64,000 nucleotides of DNA from Prevotella sp. HUN102. GTDB taxonomy: Bacteria > Bacteroidota > Bacteroidia > Bacteroidales > Bacteroidaceae. A model generated the notes under the pieces. That model worked only from the letters and a program-made list of their open reading frames with translations, made no database searches and had not been told where the DNA came from. The DNA is taken from contig NZ_JIAF01000001.1 of NCBI RefSeq assembly GCF_000688375.1, positions 434,001 to 498,000 on the forward strand, given 5' to 3'. A program made the position numbers and the translations under genes. Positions 7,911 through 16,073 of the stretch are shown here, one piece after another; position 1 is the first letter of the stretch, and each line of letters starts with the position of its first letter.

Positions 7911-8394
7911 TAAACATTCTGGAGCACATCATCTCTCTCCTGTATTTTTCGGCATACATACCGGTATCCTCACATAACTCTTCGGGGTAAATCATATCGT
8001 CATCATCGTTTTCACCTGCGACGGGATTGCTTTCGCACATGTCCATATAGTGGGACACCATCTGGTACGGATCATCGTCGGCGAGGTTGTGCGCATGGCG
8101 TCTGCACCAGTTTATGAAACTCTCGTGTTCCTCTTCGCCCGTCTGTTCCAGAGCCTCCCTCAATTCGAAGAAGTTTGGGAGGAGACTGTCTTTGGTTATC
8201 AGCTCTTCGGGAATATTGTCCCATTCCGTGTATCTGTACTCAGGGGCTTTCTCCTTAGGGAAAAGCAACGAACAGGCTCTGAGGAACTCATCCATGTCGC
8301 CATAGTCGGATAAGGTCAGCAGGTATTCCTCCGGCTGTCCGGTATCAATCAGGTGTTGTGTGGTCACTGCCACTTCTGCGTTGTTCAGATTCAT
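7894..8394 (-). CDS. Acidic protein heading the leftward cargo cluster
   Basis: 166 residues, strongly acidic: LSDYGDMDEFLRACSLLFP, EALEQTGEEEHESFINWC, and a run of Asp (GENDDDDMIYPEELCED). The charge and size recall DNA-mimic antirestriction proteins such as ArdA, but the family motifs are not there, so this stays a guess. It is the promoter-proximal gene of the ten-gene leftward run. Only 54 bases separate its start from the outer stem of the structured element at 8449-8627; the second copy of that element has a similar relation to the gene starting at 16892. Confidence 0.6.
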   Translation of the reverse strand: MNLNNAEVAVTTQHLIDTGQPEEYLLTLSDYGDMDEFLRACSLLFPKEKAPEYRYTEWDNIPEELITKDSLLPNFFELREALEQTGEEEHESFINWCRRHAHNLADDDPYQMVSHYMDMCESNPVAGENDDDDMIYPEELCEDTGMYAEKYRREMMCSRMFNENEE

Positions 8395-8448
8395 GTCTTC
8401 TGTTTTTATTTATTGACAATTAAAATATTCATGTGGAAGGCTTTGGAA

Positions 8449-8627
8449 GCCATACTTCCATTCCACGGGCGGCAAGATGGGCGTATCCTCGGCTGTGCAA
8501 GGTTTTTCGGGAAAATACCGAAGCCCCTGTGGGCGAGGATGATTTTCCACGAAAACCGCTTGCGGCGCAGACCTTGCTCAGCCGGCAAGGGTACGCCCTA
8601 ATTTTGCCAGTGGAATGGAAATATGGC
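8449..8627 (+). ncRNA. Structured hairpin RNA candidate, copy A
   Basis: A single long imperfect hairpin. Stems: 8449-8466 with 8610-8627 (one C-A mismatch), 8471-8478 with 8601-8608, 8479-8488 with 8589-8598, 8490-8495 with 8579-8584, 8497-8503 with 8571-8577, 8510-8516 with 8542-8548, and the apical GCCC/GGGC at 8523-8534. Copy B at 16933-17081 keeps the same architecture with different stem sequences, and the apical part from AAAATACCG to GGGCGAGGATGATTTT is almost unchanged. G-T pairs (8476-8603, 8486-8591) would be wobble pairs only in plus-strand RNA. It lies in the gap between the leftward cargo cluster and the rightward lipoprotein operon. I do not recognise a named RNA family. Confidence 0.65.
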
Positions 8628-8762
8628 TTGTGGACCGGAAATAAATCTCTTATACGTGATTATCTGCGGATAGGGGAAACACCGTGAAACAATATTTGCG
8701 CATGCCTTTTGCACGTTTTTTGAATTTATCTGTTTTTGTTTGTACATTTAAGAAAATTTAAT

Positions 8763-8770
8763 TACCTTTG
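8763..8770 (+). promoter_or_regulatory. -7 box TACCTTTG of the lipoprotein operon leader
   Basis: TACCTTTGCA matches the Bacteroidetes consensus. TTTGT at 8739-8743 lies about 19 bases upstream as a possible -33 element. The transcript would carry a leader of roughly 370 bases with the (AC)13 repeat before the gene at 9146. Confidence 0.6.
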
Positions 8771-8788
8771 CAGCGAAATTCCAGTAAA

Positions 8789-8929
8789 TTGCTTCAAAAA
8801 GGACTATACATAGTGAGGTGTGACAGGCGGCAAGAAAATGGTGTTTCTTGCGCGAAATTGTCGGTAAATTATTTGGTCATTCCAAATAATTTGCTAACAC
8901 ACACACACACACACACACACACTCTCTAA
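8789..8929 (+). other. Putative leader reading frame with embedded (AC)n repeat
   Basis: An open frame from TTG 8789 (or GTG 8813) passes through RRQENGVSCA and LSVNYLVIPNNLL, enters the repeat as alternating Thr-His, and stops at TAA 8927-8929. It aligns without gaps to the leader frame at 621-442 over the 24 residues before the repeat, with QE, LS, YL and PNNLL identical. The repeat is 26 bases (2 modulo 3); loss of one unit would direct translation into SLTANRQVSFFTCSYARV and a stop at 8992-8994. The YARV part corresponds to YARM in the other copy. There is no ATG start. Confidence 0.4.
8897..8922. repeat. (AC)13 dinucleotide microsatellite
   Basis: 26 uninterrupted bases of alternating A and C, bounded by GCT and TCTCTAACC. 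It sits at the same place in its leader as the (GA)n tract at 446-486 does in the other, directly after the codons for PNNLL. Confidence 0.95.
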
Positions 8930-8990
8930 CCGCCAATAGGCAGGTATCTTTTTTCACTTGTTCGTACGCGCGCGTGACCGCGCGACAACC

Positions 8991-9036
8991 ATAATGGGCA
9001 AAGGCATTCCGAAAGGTTTGCCCTTGCCCATTATCG
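8991..9036 (+). promoter_or_regulatory. Hairpin in the operon leader
   Basis: ATAATGGGCAA near 8991 pairs with TTGCCCATTAT ending near 9035, with a shorter inner pairing. It has no U-tract, so it is more likely a leader RNA structure than a terminator. The other microsatellite leader carries a related CAAAGCCTTTGGGCAAAGG segment at a similar distance after its repeat. Confidence 0.45.
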
Positions 9037-9145
9037 TATATTTTTGTTGTTGCTCAGAAATGTGAAATAAGAGCGGATAAAAGATACATTTTAAGAAAAA
9101 AATGCAATCAACGAAGTTTAATTATGACAAAATCAAGTAGTGATT

Positions 9146-9340
9146 ATGAAAAAGAAAAAGTATCAGCGGCCACAGATAGATGTGGTGCAAGTAGAGTGTA
9201 GCAACATTATCTGTACTTCTCCGCAGACCGGAAAAATCGAGGATTGGAAATTGGACAATGACGATTCCGGGAGCGACGACTGGGGAAGCGACGAAAGCAG
9301 AAGTAAGGGGAATAGCCTCTGGGGAGGTTTTGAAGATTAG
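9146..9340 (+). CDS. Short peptide gene preceding a surface lipoprotein
   Basis: 64 residues from the ATG at 9146 (a GTG two codons upstream is an alternative). It belongs by pattern to the very common Bacteroidetes short proteins of the form MKKKxYxxPxIxVVxVE, here MKKKKYQRPQIDVVQVE followed by CSNIICTS. The C-terminus is rich in Asp, Ser and Gly (DDSGSDDWGSDESRSKG). There is no signal peptide. It ends 30 bases before the lipoprotein gene and is clearly co-transcribed with it. The function of this class is unknown. Confidence 0.75.
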   Translation: MKKKKYQRPQIDVVQVECSNIICTSPQTGKIEDWKLDNDDSGSDDWGSDESRSKGNSLWGGFED

Positions 9341-9370
9341 TCAATAACCAAAAAAGAAAGAAACATAGTA

Positions 9371-11200
9371 ATGAAATCATTAAAGAAGATGAAACTCATC
9401 GCATGTGTCGGCATGGTAGCCGTTATGGCCTTTACGGCTGTGTCCTGTTCTGATGAGATGGTAGAAGAGAAGAAAGGCCCGGGCGAAGGTCGGGGGAAGT
9501 TTGAGGTAACTCTGTCGGGAAGCATCGCTTCTTCGGAAACAGGCGGAAGGCAAAATGCCCGATCGACGCGTGCAATAACCCAGCCCGACGAGGCATGCGG
9601 ATTGAAGACCTTGTGGAAAGTCGGAGACAAGATTACGGTAGGTTTCTACGGTTGGAATGACCAAATGAAGACTGTGGAGATGACAGTGGAATCAATAAGC
9701 GGCGGTATCGCGAAATTCAAGGGCGAAGTTGAGGACTACTGGGATAAGCAGAAATTTCAGGAGAGTAAGCTTTTTGCCGTAAACAACGAAGCCGACGACA
9801 AGATAAGCGTAGATGTGAAAGAGAATCATTTTATGGTGGATGTTGATTTCAGCGGACAGAACGGAAAACCTGAAAACATTGCCAACTACGACCTGCTCTA
9901 TGCCGAGGGGAAGGCTGCTCAACGGCTCAATTTCTCACATAAGACAGCAGTGATGCGGCTTGGCCTGAAACCTGCAAACGGCTCTTCGGGCAGTCTTTCA
10001 GGTCTCTCGTTCTTCTATAAGCCCAATGTTTCCACTGCGGGCACATCTTTATTCGCAGGCAAGCAGACATTCAAGTTTGGTGAAAGTCCGGAAGAAAAAT
10101 ACGAAGCCAACTCTTTTCTTTCCCTGTCGGAAACCTCTATCGGGCAAAGCAACGGCAAGGCACAGGTATATGTGGCAGTGCCGTCTAACGGCAAACTCTA
10201 CGGCACACTGTCTGTTCTGGCAAGCTTTACCAACGATACTTATCACAAGGAACTCAATCTGAAAGGTCAGGCGTTCCCCGCACAGCATGTCGTGGCAAAG
10301 GACATCGTTTTGAAATCCGACGAGCGTGCTCCAAAAGTTGGCGACTATCTGTACAGCGACGGGAGTTGGGGACCACTGGTTTACTATACTGACAAAGTTC
10401 CGGTGGCTCTTGTTTTCAGCAACTACACAAGCCCGGCAGACAGAGCGAAAGGCTATACTCACGGCTATGCCATAGCACTTAGAGATGCCGCATGGCCTAC
10501 ACCTTGGGGACCAAGCAATACGGATTATCCTGAAGCGGACAATCTGTTTGAGCATATTGGTGTTACAGCACCACTCACGATGATGAACAATTTGGACGGA
10601 TTGACAACATCCAATACTTTATATGAAAAGTATCTGAAAGGATATGGCTGGAACGAACATTATGACAATCATAAAACTACTGCCGCAATCACCGTTGCCA
10701 AGGAATACGGAGGCAGCGCATGGCGAAGAGCCTATACTGATGTTACCGTAGGTGTTCCCACGCCATCAACTACCAGTGGCTGGTATCTGCCAAGCCTTGG
10801 GCAGTGGTTTCTCATGTTTGCCAATCTTTCGGGATTAGATCCAAACCAGCTGTGTTTCTCACAAGATTCAGGCAATAATATATATAGTCTGAGTTGGCTG
10901 TTCCATTCGGCAGAGGAAAAGAACAGTTATTTGAGTAAGTTTAAGAATTATTTTGATACCTATTCAAATACGACTCTCAGTAGGTATTACAGTGAGGGGA
11001 GAATACCTCAGTCTGTATTCTATCTTCCCAGTAATTTTCAGATACCTTGGTATCTTTGGGCTTGCAATGAAGCAAAGTCTGACGGAACTGCCTGCTGTGT
11101 ACGCATTACTGAAACTGAAATAGGTTTTACTTATCTTGGTAAAACAGAGGGAGGGCAGATCGATAACGGTTATGCTGCCCGTGCGGTAATTGCCTTCTAA
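9371..11200 (+). CDS. Large fimbrillin-like surface lipoprotein
   Basis: 609 residues. The lipobox AVSC places lipidation at Cys26, and the following SDEMVEE is a Bacteroidetes lipoprotein export-type acidic tag, predicting the outer leaflet of the outer membrane. Residues 45-310 have the layout of fimbrillin-family proteins (DEACGLKTLWKVGDKITVGFY, then LNFSHKTAVMRLGL, a strand typical of the first domain). From about 325 there is a second domain: VGDYLYSDGSWG, VALVFSNYTSPADRAKGYTH and SGWYLPSLGQWFLMF, resembling FISUMP-type or related C-terminal domains. Probably a cell-surface adhesin or fimbrial tip component; the ligand is unknown. It follows the short peptide gene by 30 bases. Confidence 0.75.
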   Translation: MKSLKKMKLIACVGMVAVMAFTAVSCSDEMVEEKKGPGEGRGKFEVTLSGSIASSETGGRQNARSTRAITQPDEACGLKTLWKVGDKITVGFYGWNDQMKTVEMTVESISGGIAKFKGEVEDYWDKQKFQESKLFAVNNEADDKISVDVKENHFMVDVDFSGQNGKPENIANYDLLYAEGKAAQRLNFSHKTAVMRLGLKPANGSSGSLSGLSFFYKPNVSTAGTSLFAGKQTFKFGESPEEKYEANSFLSLSETSIGQSNGKAQVYVAVPSNGKLYGTLSVLASFTNDTYHKELNLKGQAFPAQHVVAKDIVLKSDERAPKVGDYLYSDGSWGPLVYYTDKVPVALVFSNYTSPADRAKGYTHGYAIALRDAAWPTPWGPSNTDYPEADNLFEHIGVTAPLTMMNNLDGLTTSNTLYEKYLKGYGWNEHYDNHKTTAAITVAKEYGGSAWRRAYTDVTVGVPTPSTTSGWYLPSLGQWFLMFANLSGLDPNQLCFSQDSGNNIYSLSWLFHSAEEKNSYLSKFKNYFDTYSNTTLSRYYSEGRIPQSVFYLPSNFQIPWYLWACNEAKSDGTACCVRITETEIGFTYLGKTEGGQIDNGYAARAVIAF

Positions 11201-11280
11201 GCATGAGAGGTTCTCTGGCAATTCAAATACTAACCAGCCGAATGGTGATGTAGATACAGATTGCGGCAAGTCCTACTTCG

Positions 11281-11322
11281 GTGGGGCACTACTTATACTT
11301 CAGTGCCCCACTACTTATACTT
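11281..11322. repeat. GC-rich hairpin overlapping a 14-bp direct repeat
   Basis: GTGGGGCACT (11281-11290) pairs perfectly with AGTGCCCCAC (11302-11311). The loop segment CACTACTTATACTT (11287-11300) recurs directly at 11309-11322. It could terminate the lipoprotein mRNA, but there is no proper U-tract. Alternatively it may be a binding site controlling the HU-like gene that starts 50 bases later. Confidence 0.7.
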
Positions 11323-11372
11323 TAGTCGTTGTTAACATTTACACCGCACTTCGGCACAAAACAATCAAACCT

Positions 11373-11849
11373 ATGGCATTCTACAAGAAAGTACAAATGA
11401 AAGTGAACGGAAAGTGGTATCCCAAGTCCGTTCTCGTAGGCTCTGCCATCACGACGGAGCAGGTTTCCAAGCGTGTGGCAGCCGAATCCACCGTAAGCCC
11501 TGCCGATGTACGGGCCGTACTCACGGCGTTGGGCGGTGTGATGGGCGACTATATGGCGCAGGGTCGCTCCGTGAAACTCGACGGCATTGGCTCGTTCTAC
11601 TTCACGGCGGCGACGAACAATAACGGTGTCGATACAGAAAAGGAAGTAACCGCTGCGCTCATCAACGGCGTGCGCGTTCGCTTCATCCCCGAAACCCGCT
11701 TCAAGGGAGGCGGCACACGAGCCACCGGCGGCGGTCGCCGTGCCGTGCGCGGCCTAACAGATGTGGACATCGAGTGGGAGGAATGGAAAGGCAAGGTAGA
11801 TGCCGACGAATCCGGCTCGTCGGGCGGTGACGAGAATCTCCTTCCGTAA
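11373..11849 (+). CDS. HU-like DNA-binding protein (HU-HIG family)
   Basis: 158 residues from the ATG at 11373. The start MAFYKKVQMKVNGKWYPKSV is the standard opening of Bacteroidetes HU-HIG proteins. Next come the helical part SPADVRAVLTALGGVMGDYM and the beta segment GRSVKLDGIGSFYFT, which together form the HU body that bends DNA as a dimer. The tail after residue 110 is Gly/Arg-rich, then acidic (GGGTRATGGGRRAVRG, DADESGSSGG). These proteins are often carried on mobile elements or next to surface-protein genes. A hairpin with direct repeats sits just upstream. Confidence 0.85.
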   Translation: MAFYKKVQMKVNGKWYPKSVLVGSAITTEQVSKRVAAESTVSPADVRAVLTALGGVMGDYMAQGRSVKLDGIGSFYFTAATNNNGVDTEKEVTAALINGVRVRFIPETRFKGGGTRATGGGRRAVRGLTDVDIEWEEWKGKVDADESGSSGGDENLLP

Positions 11850-11882
11850 GTGAATTATTTTATAACTCTTTTAATTTGTATG

Positions 11883-11923
11883 GCGCAAGACTTGTTGGGA
11901 AACAGGGCTTGCGCAATTTGTTT
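11883..11923 (+). terminator. Probable terminator after the HU-like gene
   Basis: GCGCAAG (11883-11889) pairs with CTTGCGC (11908-11914) across an 18-base loop, followed by AATTTGTTTCTT. It is a 7-bp stem, weaker than the others in the window. Confidence 0.55.
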
Positions 11924-11987
11924 CTTGTTCTTCTATTTTAGTTGTTGTTTTCATAGTTGCAGATGCTTGCATACATATAAAAAGCAT

Positions 11988-12029
11988 ATCATAAACCGCA
12001 TTTTCCACTTCTGAAATATGGTTTATGAT
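11988..12029 (-). terminator. Inverted repeat downstream of the methylase/helicase gene
   Basis: ATCATAAACC (11988-11997) pairs with GGTTTATGAT (12020-12029). It begins 10 bases past the stop codon of the leftward gene ending at 12039, on whose strand it is followed by GCTTTTTATATG, a plausible U-rich tail. Confidence 0.6.
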
Positions 12030-12038
12030 GCGGACAGG

Positions 12039-15000
12039 CTAAGCCGTGATGCGCTGGCTTCCCCATGTGATGCGTACCTTGCCCTCGCTGTCCTGATTGC
12101 GCACCAGCAGACTGTCGATGACCGACATCGTTATGTCGAACTCCTCGAAAATCTCCGATTTCCGCTTCACCTCTCCCGTCTTGATGAACTCGTTGAGCCT
12201 TTCCTTGGTAAGTACCAAAGCCATTAGGTTCTGCTCCACGGAATCCTCATAGGTAACGAAATGAACGTTTTTGAGCTGCTCGGAATCAAGCCGGATAAAG
12301 CGGAAATAGAACTGCTCCATCTTGGGAATGTTCCATTGCAGCGATTCGAGGATGACATCGTTGCAGGTAGGGATGTTTACCGAGCTTTTCAGGCTCTGCT
12401 GGGTACAGATGAGTATGCCGTTGACGGAACTGTCGAAGGCGCTTACTATGGCCTGCCGTTTCCTGAACGACACGTCTCCCTTGATGATGAATACCGGGCG
12501 GTCGGGGAAACGCTCGCCGATGCTTTTCTCATACAGGCCCAATGCCGCGAGCGACGTGCAGCCGACGGCTACCTTTCCGGGTATCCGGCTGATCATGCTT
12601 GCGATATAGCGTGTCTTCCCCGGATAGTCATTACCGAAATAGCCTTCTATCAGATGAGGGAGCGAGCAGGCCTTGATAAGCAGCTTTATCTGCCGTATCA
12701 GCCGCAGTCCCGCGTCTTTCCTGCTGTCGCCCGTGCTATTGTAGTAAAGTTCGCAAATGCGGAAGAACTCCTCGATGATGATGCGGTAGACCTCCCGCTC
12801 TCCGTCGGAAGGTGTTACGGAATGTGTCCTTATCCTGTATTTCTCGCCCGCGAAGTCCTTGAACTTGCGGGTTATGACGGTCTTGGCTATCAAGCCGAAA
12901 AGTTCATCCTTGTTATATACGTCCTGATTCTGCTTCTCTATGCCGAAGACGGTTGCCTTGCCCGGACAATGGCATGCCTTGAACAGTACATGCCCGCGGT
13001 AGGGCGGAAACGGCTTTCCGCGATATGGGTTGTCGGAACCCTCTATCGTCTTGTCCCTGTTCTCCCGGTAGATGTTGGCGCAATGGCAGATCATATTGGC
13101 GGAATTGTTGTAGAGCAGTTCAAACTGGGAGTAAAGCTCGGTGATGTTGTTGCGTGTTGTGGTCCCGGTGGAGAGAATCTTATATGGCAGTCTCCGGAAT
13201 ATGCACAGGACATGGCGTGTGCGCTGGGAAGTCGGATTGGTTATCTCGTCCGACTCATCGAACACCAGGCAGGTCTTTCGGGAATGTTTCTTGTTGAATC
13301 GCATGAGCGGTCTTTTCAGTTTGGCGAGCATTGAGAGTGAAATCACAAGGAACATGCCCTCCCGTACCGTTTCCAAGTCTGCCTTGCAGTGTATCATGCG
13401 GAACTGCTCCCCGTTCATCGTAAGGAAGGGAATCCACGTCATGTTCGTGGCGATGGCTGGGGCAAGGATGAAGACGTTTCGTACCTTCCGCTGCTTGAGC
13501 AGGTATCTTGCCCAGTGATAGACGGCGGCGGTCTTGCCGGATCCCTGCTGCCAGTTGAGCAGGGCATAGCGTTTCTGCAATACCATGTTCAAGTCGTGCT
13601 TCTGCAACCGCGTGAACCGGCATGTGGCATGGTCCTTGTTGATGAAGGTTGCGTCGTCAAGGTAGCGTGCGATGGAAACGTCGGGCTGCATGGCTGAAAA
13701 GTCCGGACTCTGAATGTCGAACTGCCGTCTCTTGCGTGCTATGAGTTTCCTTGCGCTTCTCATCTGCTGCTGTTGCTTTTCCGTCGGAATCGGCATGGCG
13801 GGCAATTCCGCGACTCCCAACACGAGGTCGTTCATACTGACTGCCCTGTGCTCCACCTTGTCAAGCAGCCGGGGAGCGTATTGCTTGAGCTTGAAGCCGT
13901 ATGAGGTTTTCACAAGGGCCACCTCCTTTCGCGGTATGGTGTTCTGCCCGGCAATATAGCGGCGGATGATTCCGAGCACCTTCGCCGAGGTAAGCTTTCG
14001 TCTTTCCCATTCCTTGTATTCGACTGTCGAGCAGCCCTCCGGCGGCTTTTGATTGCGGAACTTTGCAACAAGGGCGACGGCCTTGTCCAGATGCCTGCGC
14101 AATACCTCGTGAACCTTCAGCTCATAGAGGTATTTTGCTATCTTATACTCAAAATGCTCCATCTCGGCCTTGTCCATAAAGTGCGTTTCGCGCATCAGCT
14201 CAATGCGCCGGATGGATTTCATCGCCCTTGCCTCCGCTATCCTCGCCTTGAGTTCCTCCTTGGTCAGGAACTCATCGCTCTTGTAGGGCTGCATCTCGAT
14301 GTGCCTGGACTGACGGAGAAACACCATGATCTTGGTGTTGAAGTTCTGTACTCCGGTCTGCTCAAAGGCATTTGCTTCGAGCCGGGTCTGTCCGATGAAG
14401 GAGAAGTGCTCGTTGACGGTGCCCACCCTCGTCTTTTCCCAGAACTCATTTTGAAGGAACGAGAGCGGCACGACCATCATAAGCAGTCCCGCCGGGTTCA
14501 GCACGTCGTATGCCTTTTCCATATAGAACTCCTGGGACAGCCGGAAGTCGATTTTCAGGTTGAAGGGTGGATTGCCGATGATGACGTCGAAGCGTTGTTC
14601 CGGCAGATAGCGTGAGATGTCGCACTGCTCGATATGGGCGTCAGGATACAGGTACCGCGCCACGGTGACGGCCTTGGCGTCGATGTCGAATCCGTAGGTG
14701 TTGTGCGGGTTGGGCAGGTGGTTGAAGAAATTGCCCATGCCGCAGCACATGTCGAGAATCATTTCCGAGGGTTTGGGAGCAAGCATTTCCACCATGTCAC
14801 GGCAGATTTCGTGGGGCGTGAAGAACTGTCCCATCTCAAACTCCTTCTTGGCCTCCGCATATTCGCTATAATTGGAAAAGTCTGCCTTGTGCAGGTTGTG
14901 CAGCCCGCCGATGCCCGTATAGCAGTTGTATACGCTCTCCTGTGGAATGTCATTCTTTCCCTTGTCTATGCAGAAGAGGATTTTCTCGTTGATTTCCGCA

Positions 15001-15041
15001 CGCTTGTCCTGCGGTATTCGTTGGGGGATTATTTTATACAT
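12039..15041 (-). CDS. N6-adenine methyltransferase / SNF2-type helicase fusion
   Basis: 1000 residues in one chain. Residues 70-240 are an N6-adenine methylase: QFFTP at 72, SAM-binding ILDMCCGMGNFF at 95-106, and the catalytic NPPF at 157-160. Residues 480-900 are a superfamily 2 helicase: Walker A QGSGKT at 499-504, DESD box at 595-598, then STGTTTRNN, and a C-terminal lobe with GILICTQQSLKSS. Methylase/helicase fusions of this type occur in phages (compare DarB of P1) and large conjugative elements. There they protect incoming element DNA from restriction, so that is the likely job. No restriction endonuclease is encoded beside it. It ends the leftward trio that starts at 16892. Confidence 0.85.
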   Translation of the reverse strand: MYKIIPQRIPQDKRAEINEKILFCIDKGKNDIPQESVYNCYTGIGGLHNLHKADFSNYSEYAEAKKEFEMGQFFTPHEICRDMVEMLAPKPSEMILDMCCGMGNFFNHLPNPHNTYGFDIDAKAVTVARYLYPDAHIEQCDISRYLPEQRFDVIIGNPPFNLKIDFRLSQEFYMEKAYDVLNPAGLLMMVVPLSFLQNEFWEKTRVGTVNEHFSFIGQTRLEANAFEQTGVQNFNTKIMVFLRQSRHIEMQPYKSDEFLTKEELKARIAEARAMKSIRRIELMRETHFMDKAEMEHFEYKIAKYLYELKVHEVLRRHLDKAVALVAKFRNQKPPEGCSTVEYKEWERRKLTSAKVLGIIRRYIAGQNTIPRKEVALVKTSYGFKLKQYAPRLLDKVEHRAVSMNDLVLGVAELPAMPIPTEKQQQQMRSARKLIARKRRQFDIQSPDFSAMQPDVSIARYLDDATFINKDHATCRFTRLQKHDLNMVLQKRYALLNWQQGSGKTAAVYHWARYLLKQRKVRNVFILAPAIATNMTWIPFLTMNGEQFRMIHCKADLETVREGMFLVISLSMLAKLKRPLMRFNKKHSRKTCLVFDESDEITNPTSQRTRHVLCIFRRLPYKILSTGTTTRNNITELYSQFELLYNNSANMICHCANIYRENRDKTIEGSDNPYRGKPFPPYRGHVLFKACHCPGKATVFGIEKQNQDVYNKDELFGLIAKTVITRKFKDFAGEKYRIRTHSVTPSDGEREVYRIIIEEFFRICELYYNSTGDSRKDAGLRLIRQIKLLIKACSLPHLIEGYFGNDYPGKTRYIASMISRIPGKVAVGCTSLAALGLYEKSIGERFPDRPVFIIKGDVSFRKRQAIVSAFDSSVNGILICTQQSLKSSVNIPTCNDVILESLQWNIPKMEQFYFRFIRLDSEQLKNVHFVTYEDSVEQNLMALVLTKERLNEFIKTGEVKRKSEIFEEFDITMSVIDSLLVRNQDSEGKVRITWGSQRITA

Positions 15042-15108
15042 ATCTTGGATGTTCTTGTGAAAATGAAGACACTCCGCAGGGAGATTCCTGCGGAGTGCCC
15101 TGAAAATG

Positions 15109-16050
15109 TCAGTAACTCTCCGGCTTGATGTCGCCGAGCCTCAGCCGGCCGTAGCAAGCCTGCGCCGCCTCCCTGTCCTTGAACCTGATGTCGATGCGGC
15201 CGTTCTTGAAAAATCTGATTTGTTCGGCGTTGGCGGTTGTCAGGTCATACCATGAGAAGACGTCTATGTTGTCCTCGTTGAAATTGAGAATCATGTCGCT
15301 GCTTCCACAGAGCAGGTCGTCTGAGCCGAAGACGATTCCCGAGCAGAATGTCTCAAGGTCGGTCCGATAGTTGTAGTGAAGGCGGTTCTGATTATAGTTC
15401 GTACTGTAGAAGTCGTCAAAACTCAGAATATTGGGAAATGAAATCTTGCAGTTTTTCAACTCGGGAACTTCGGGACTCCACCTGCATTTATGTACGGTTC
15501 TGTGAAAGCGGATGAGGAGTTCCTCTTCGGCGGTGGTCCTGAAACTCCGTCCGCCAAGATGCTCGATGACCATATCCACATAAGTGGCATAGTCGGGGCG
15601 GAAGCCCATTTCCAATGTGTCCTTGTCTATTGAGGGAGACGGAACGGAAACGTTGTAGGTCCTGTTGAAATACGAGACGATACGGTTGGCGAACGCGCTG
15701 ACGGCCCGGTAGTTGCAGTCCACCATTTCATTGATGACCTTGAACGGCTTGAATTCCAGTTCCGTATAGTCCTTGCAAACTTCTCTGTATGAAGGATAAC
15801 TGTCCCTGTACCGGATTTCACCGTTGTCCTTGTAACTGATCCGGTGGCTTTCCCTATATTGTTCTGCCTCTTCCGTGAAGATGCCGTACCAATGGTCGAT
15901 GCGGTCGAGAGACTTGTACAGCTCGTCCTGTTGCTCCCTGCAATATCTCCTGTCCTGTTCCGTAATCTTTTCCTCGTTGTGTACCTGTACGTTCAGAATG
16001 TCTGTCAGTAGGTCGGAACCACACTGCTTTTCCTTGTTGATTGTTTCCAT
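15109..16050 (-). CDS. Conserved hypothetical mobile-element protein
   Basis: 313 residues, soluble, rich in Tyr and Arg. The N-terminal 60 are helical and charged; the centre has YNVSVPSPSIDKDTLEMGF and YATYVDMVIEHLGGRSFR. The C-terminal part ends IDIRFKDREAAQACYGRLRL, a small alpha/beta unit. It sits between the DUF4121-like gene and the methylase/helicase, separated by 23 and 67 bases, so all three probably share a transcript. I cannot name a family; it looks like standard cargo of Bacteroidales conjugative elements. Confidence 0.6.
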   Translation of the reverse strand: METINKEKQCGSDLLTDILNVQVHNEEKITEQDRRYCREQQDELYKSLDRIDHWYGIFTEEAEQYRESHRISYKDNGEIRYRDSYPSYREVCKDYTELEFKPFKVINEMVDCNYRAVSAFANRIVSYFNRTYNVSVPSPSIDKDTLEMGFRPDYATYVDMVIEHLGGRSFRTTAEEELLIRFHRTVHKCRWSPEVPELKNCKISFPNILSFDDFYSTNYNQNRLHYNYRTDLETFCSGIVFGSDDLLCGSSDMILNFNEDNIDVFSWYDLTTANAEQIRFFKNGRIDIRFKDREAAQACYGRLRLGDIKPESY

Positions 16051-16073
16051 TTGAATATGATTTTTGAAAGTTG

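Noticed and set aside
8449..8627. Integron attC-like recombination site
   Set aside because: The hairpin is large, but the RYYYAAC/GTTRRRY core sites are missing and no integrase or cassette array is nearby.
12261..13334. 357-codon open frame opposite the methylase/helicase gene
   Set aside because: Antisense shadow of a gene with clear methylase and helicase motifs.
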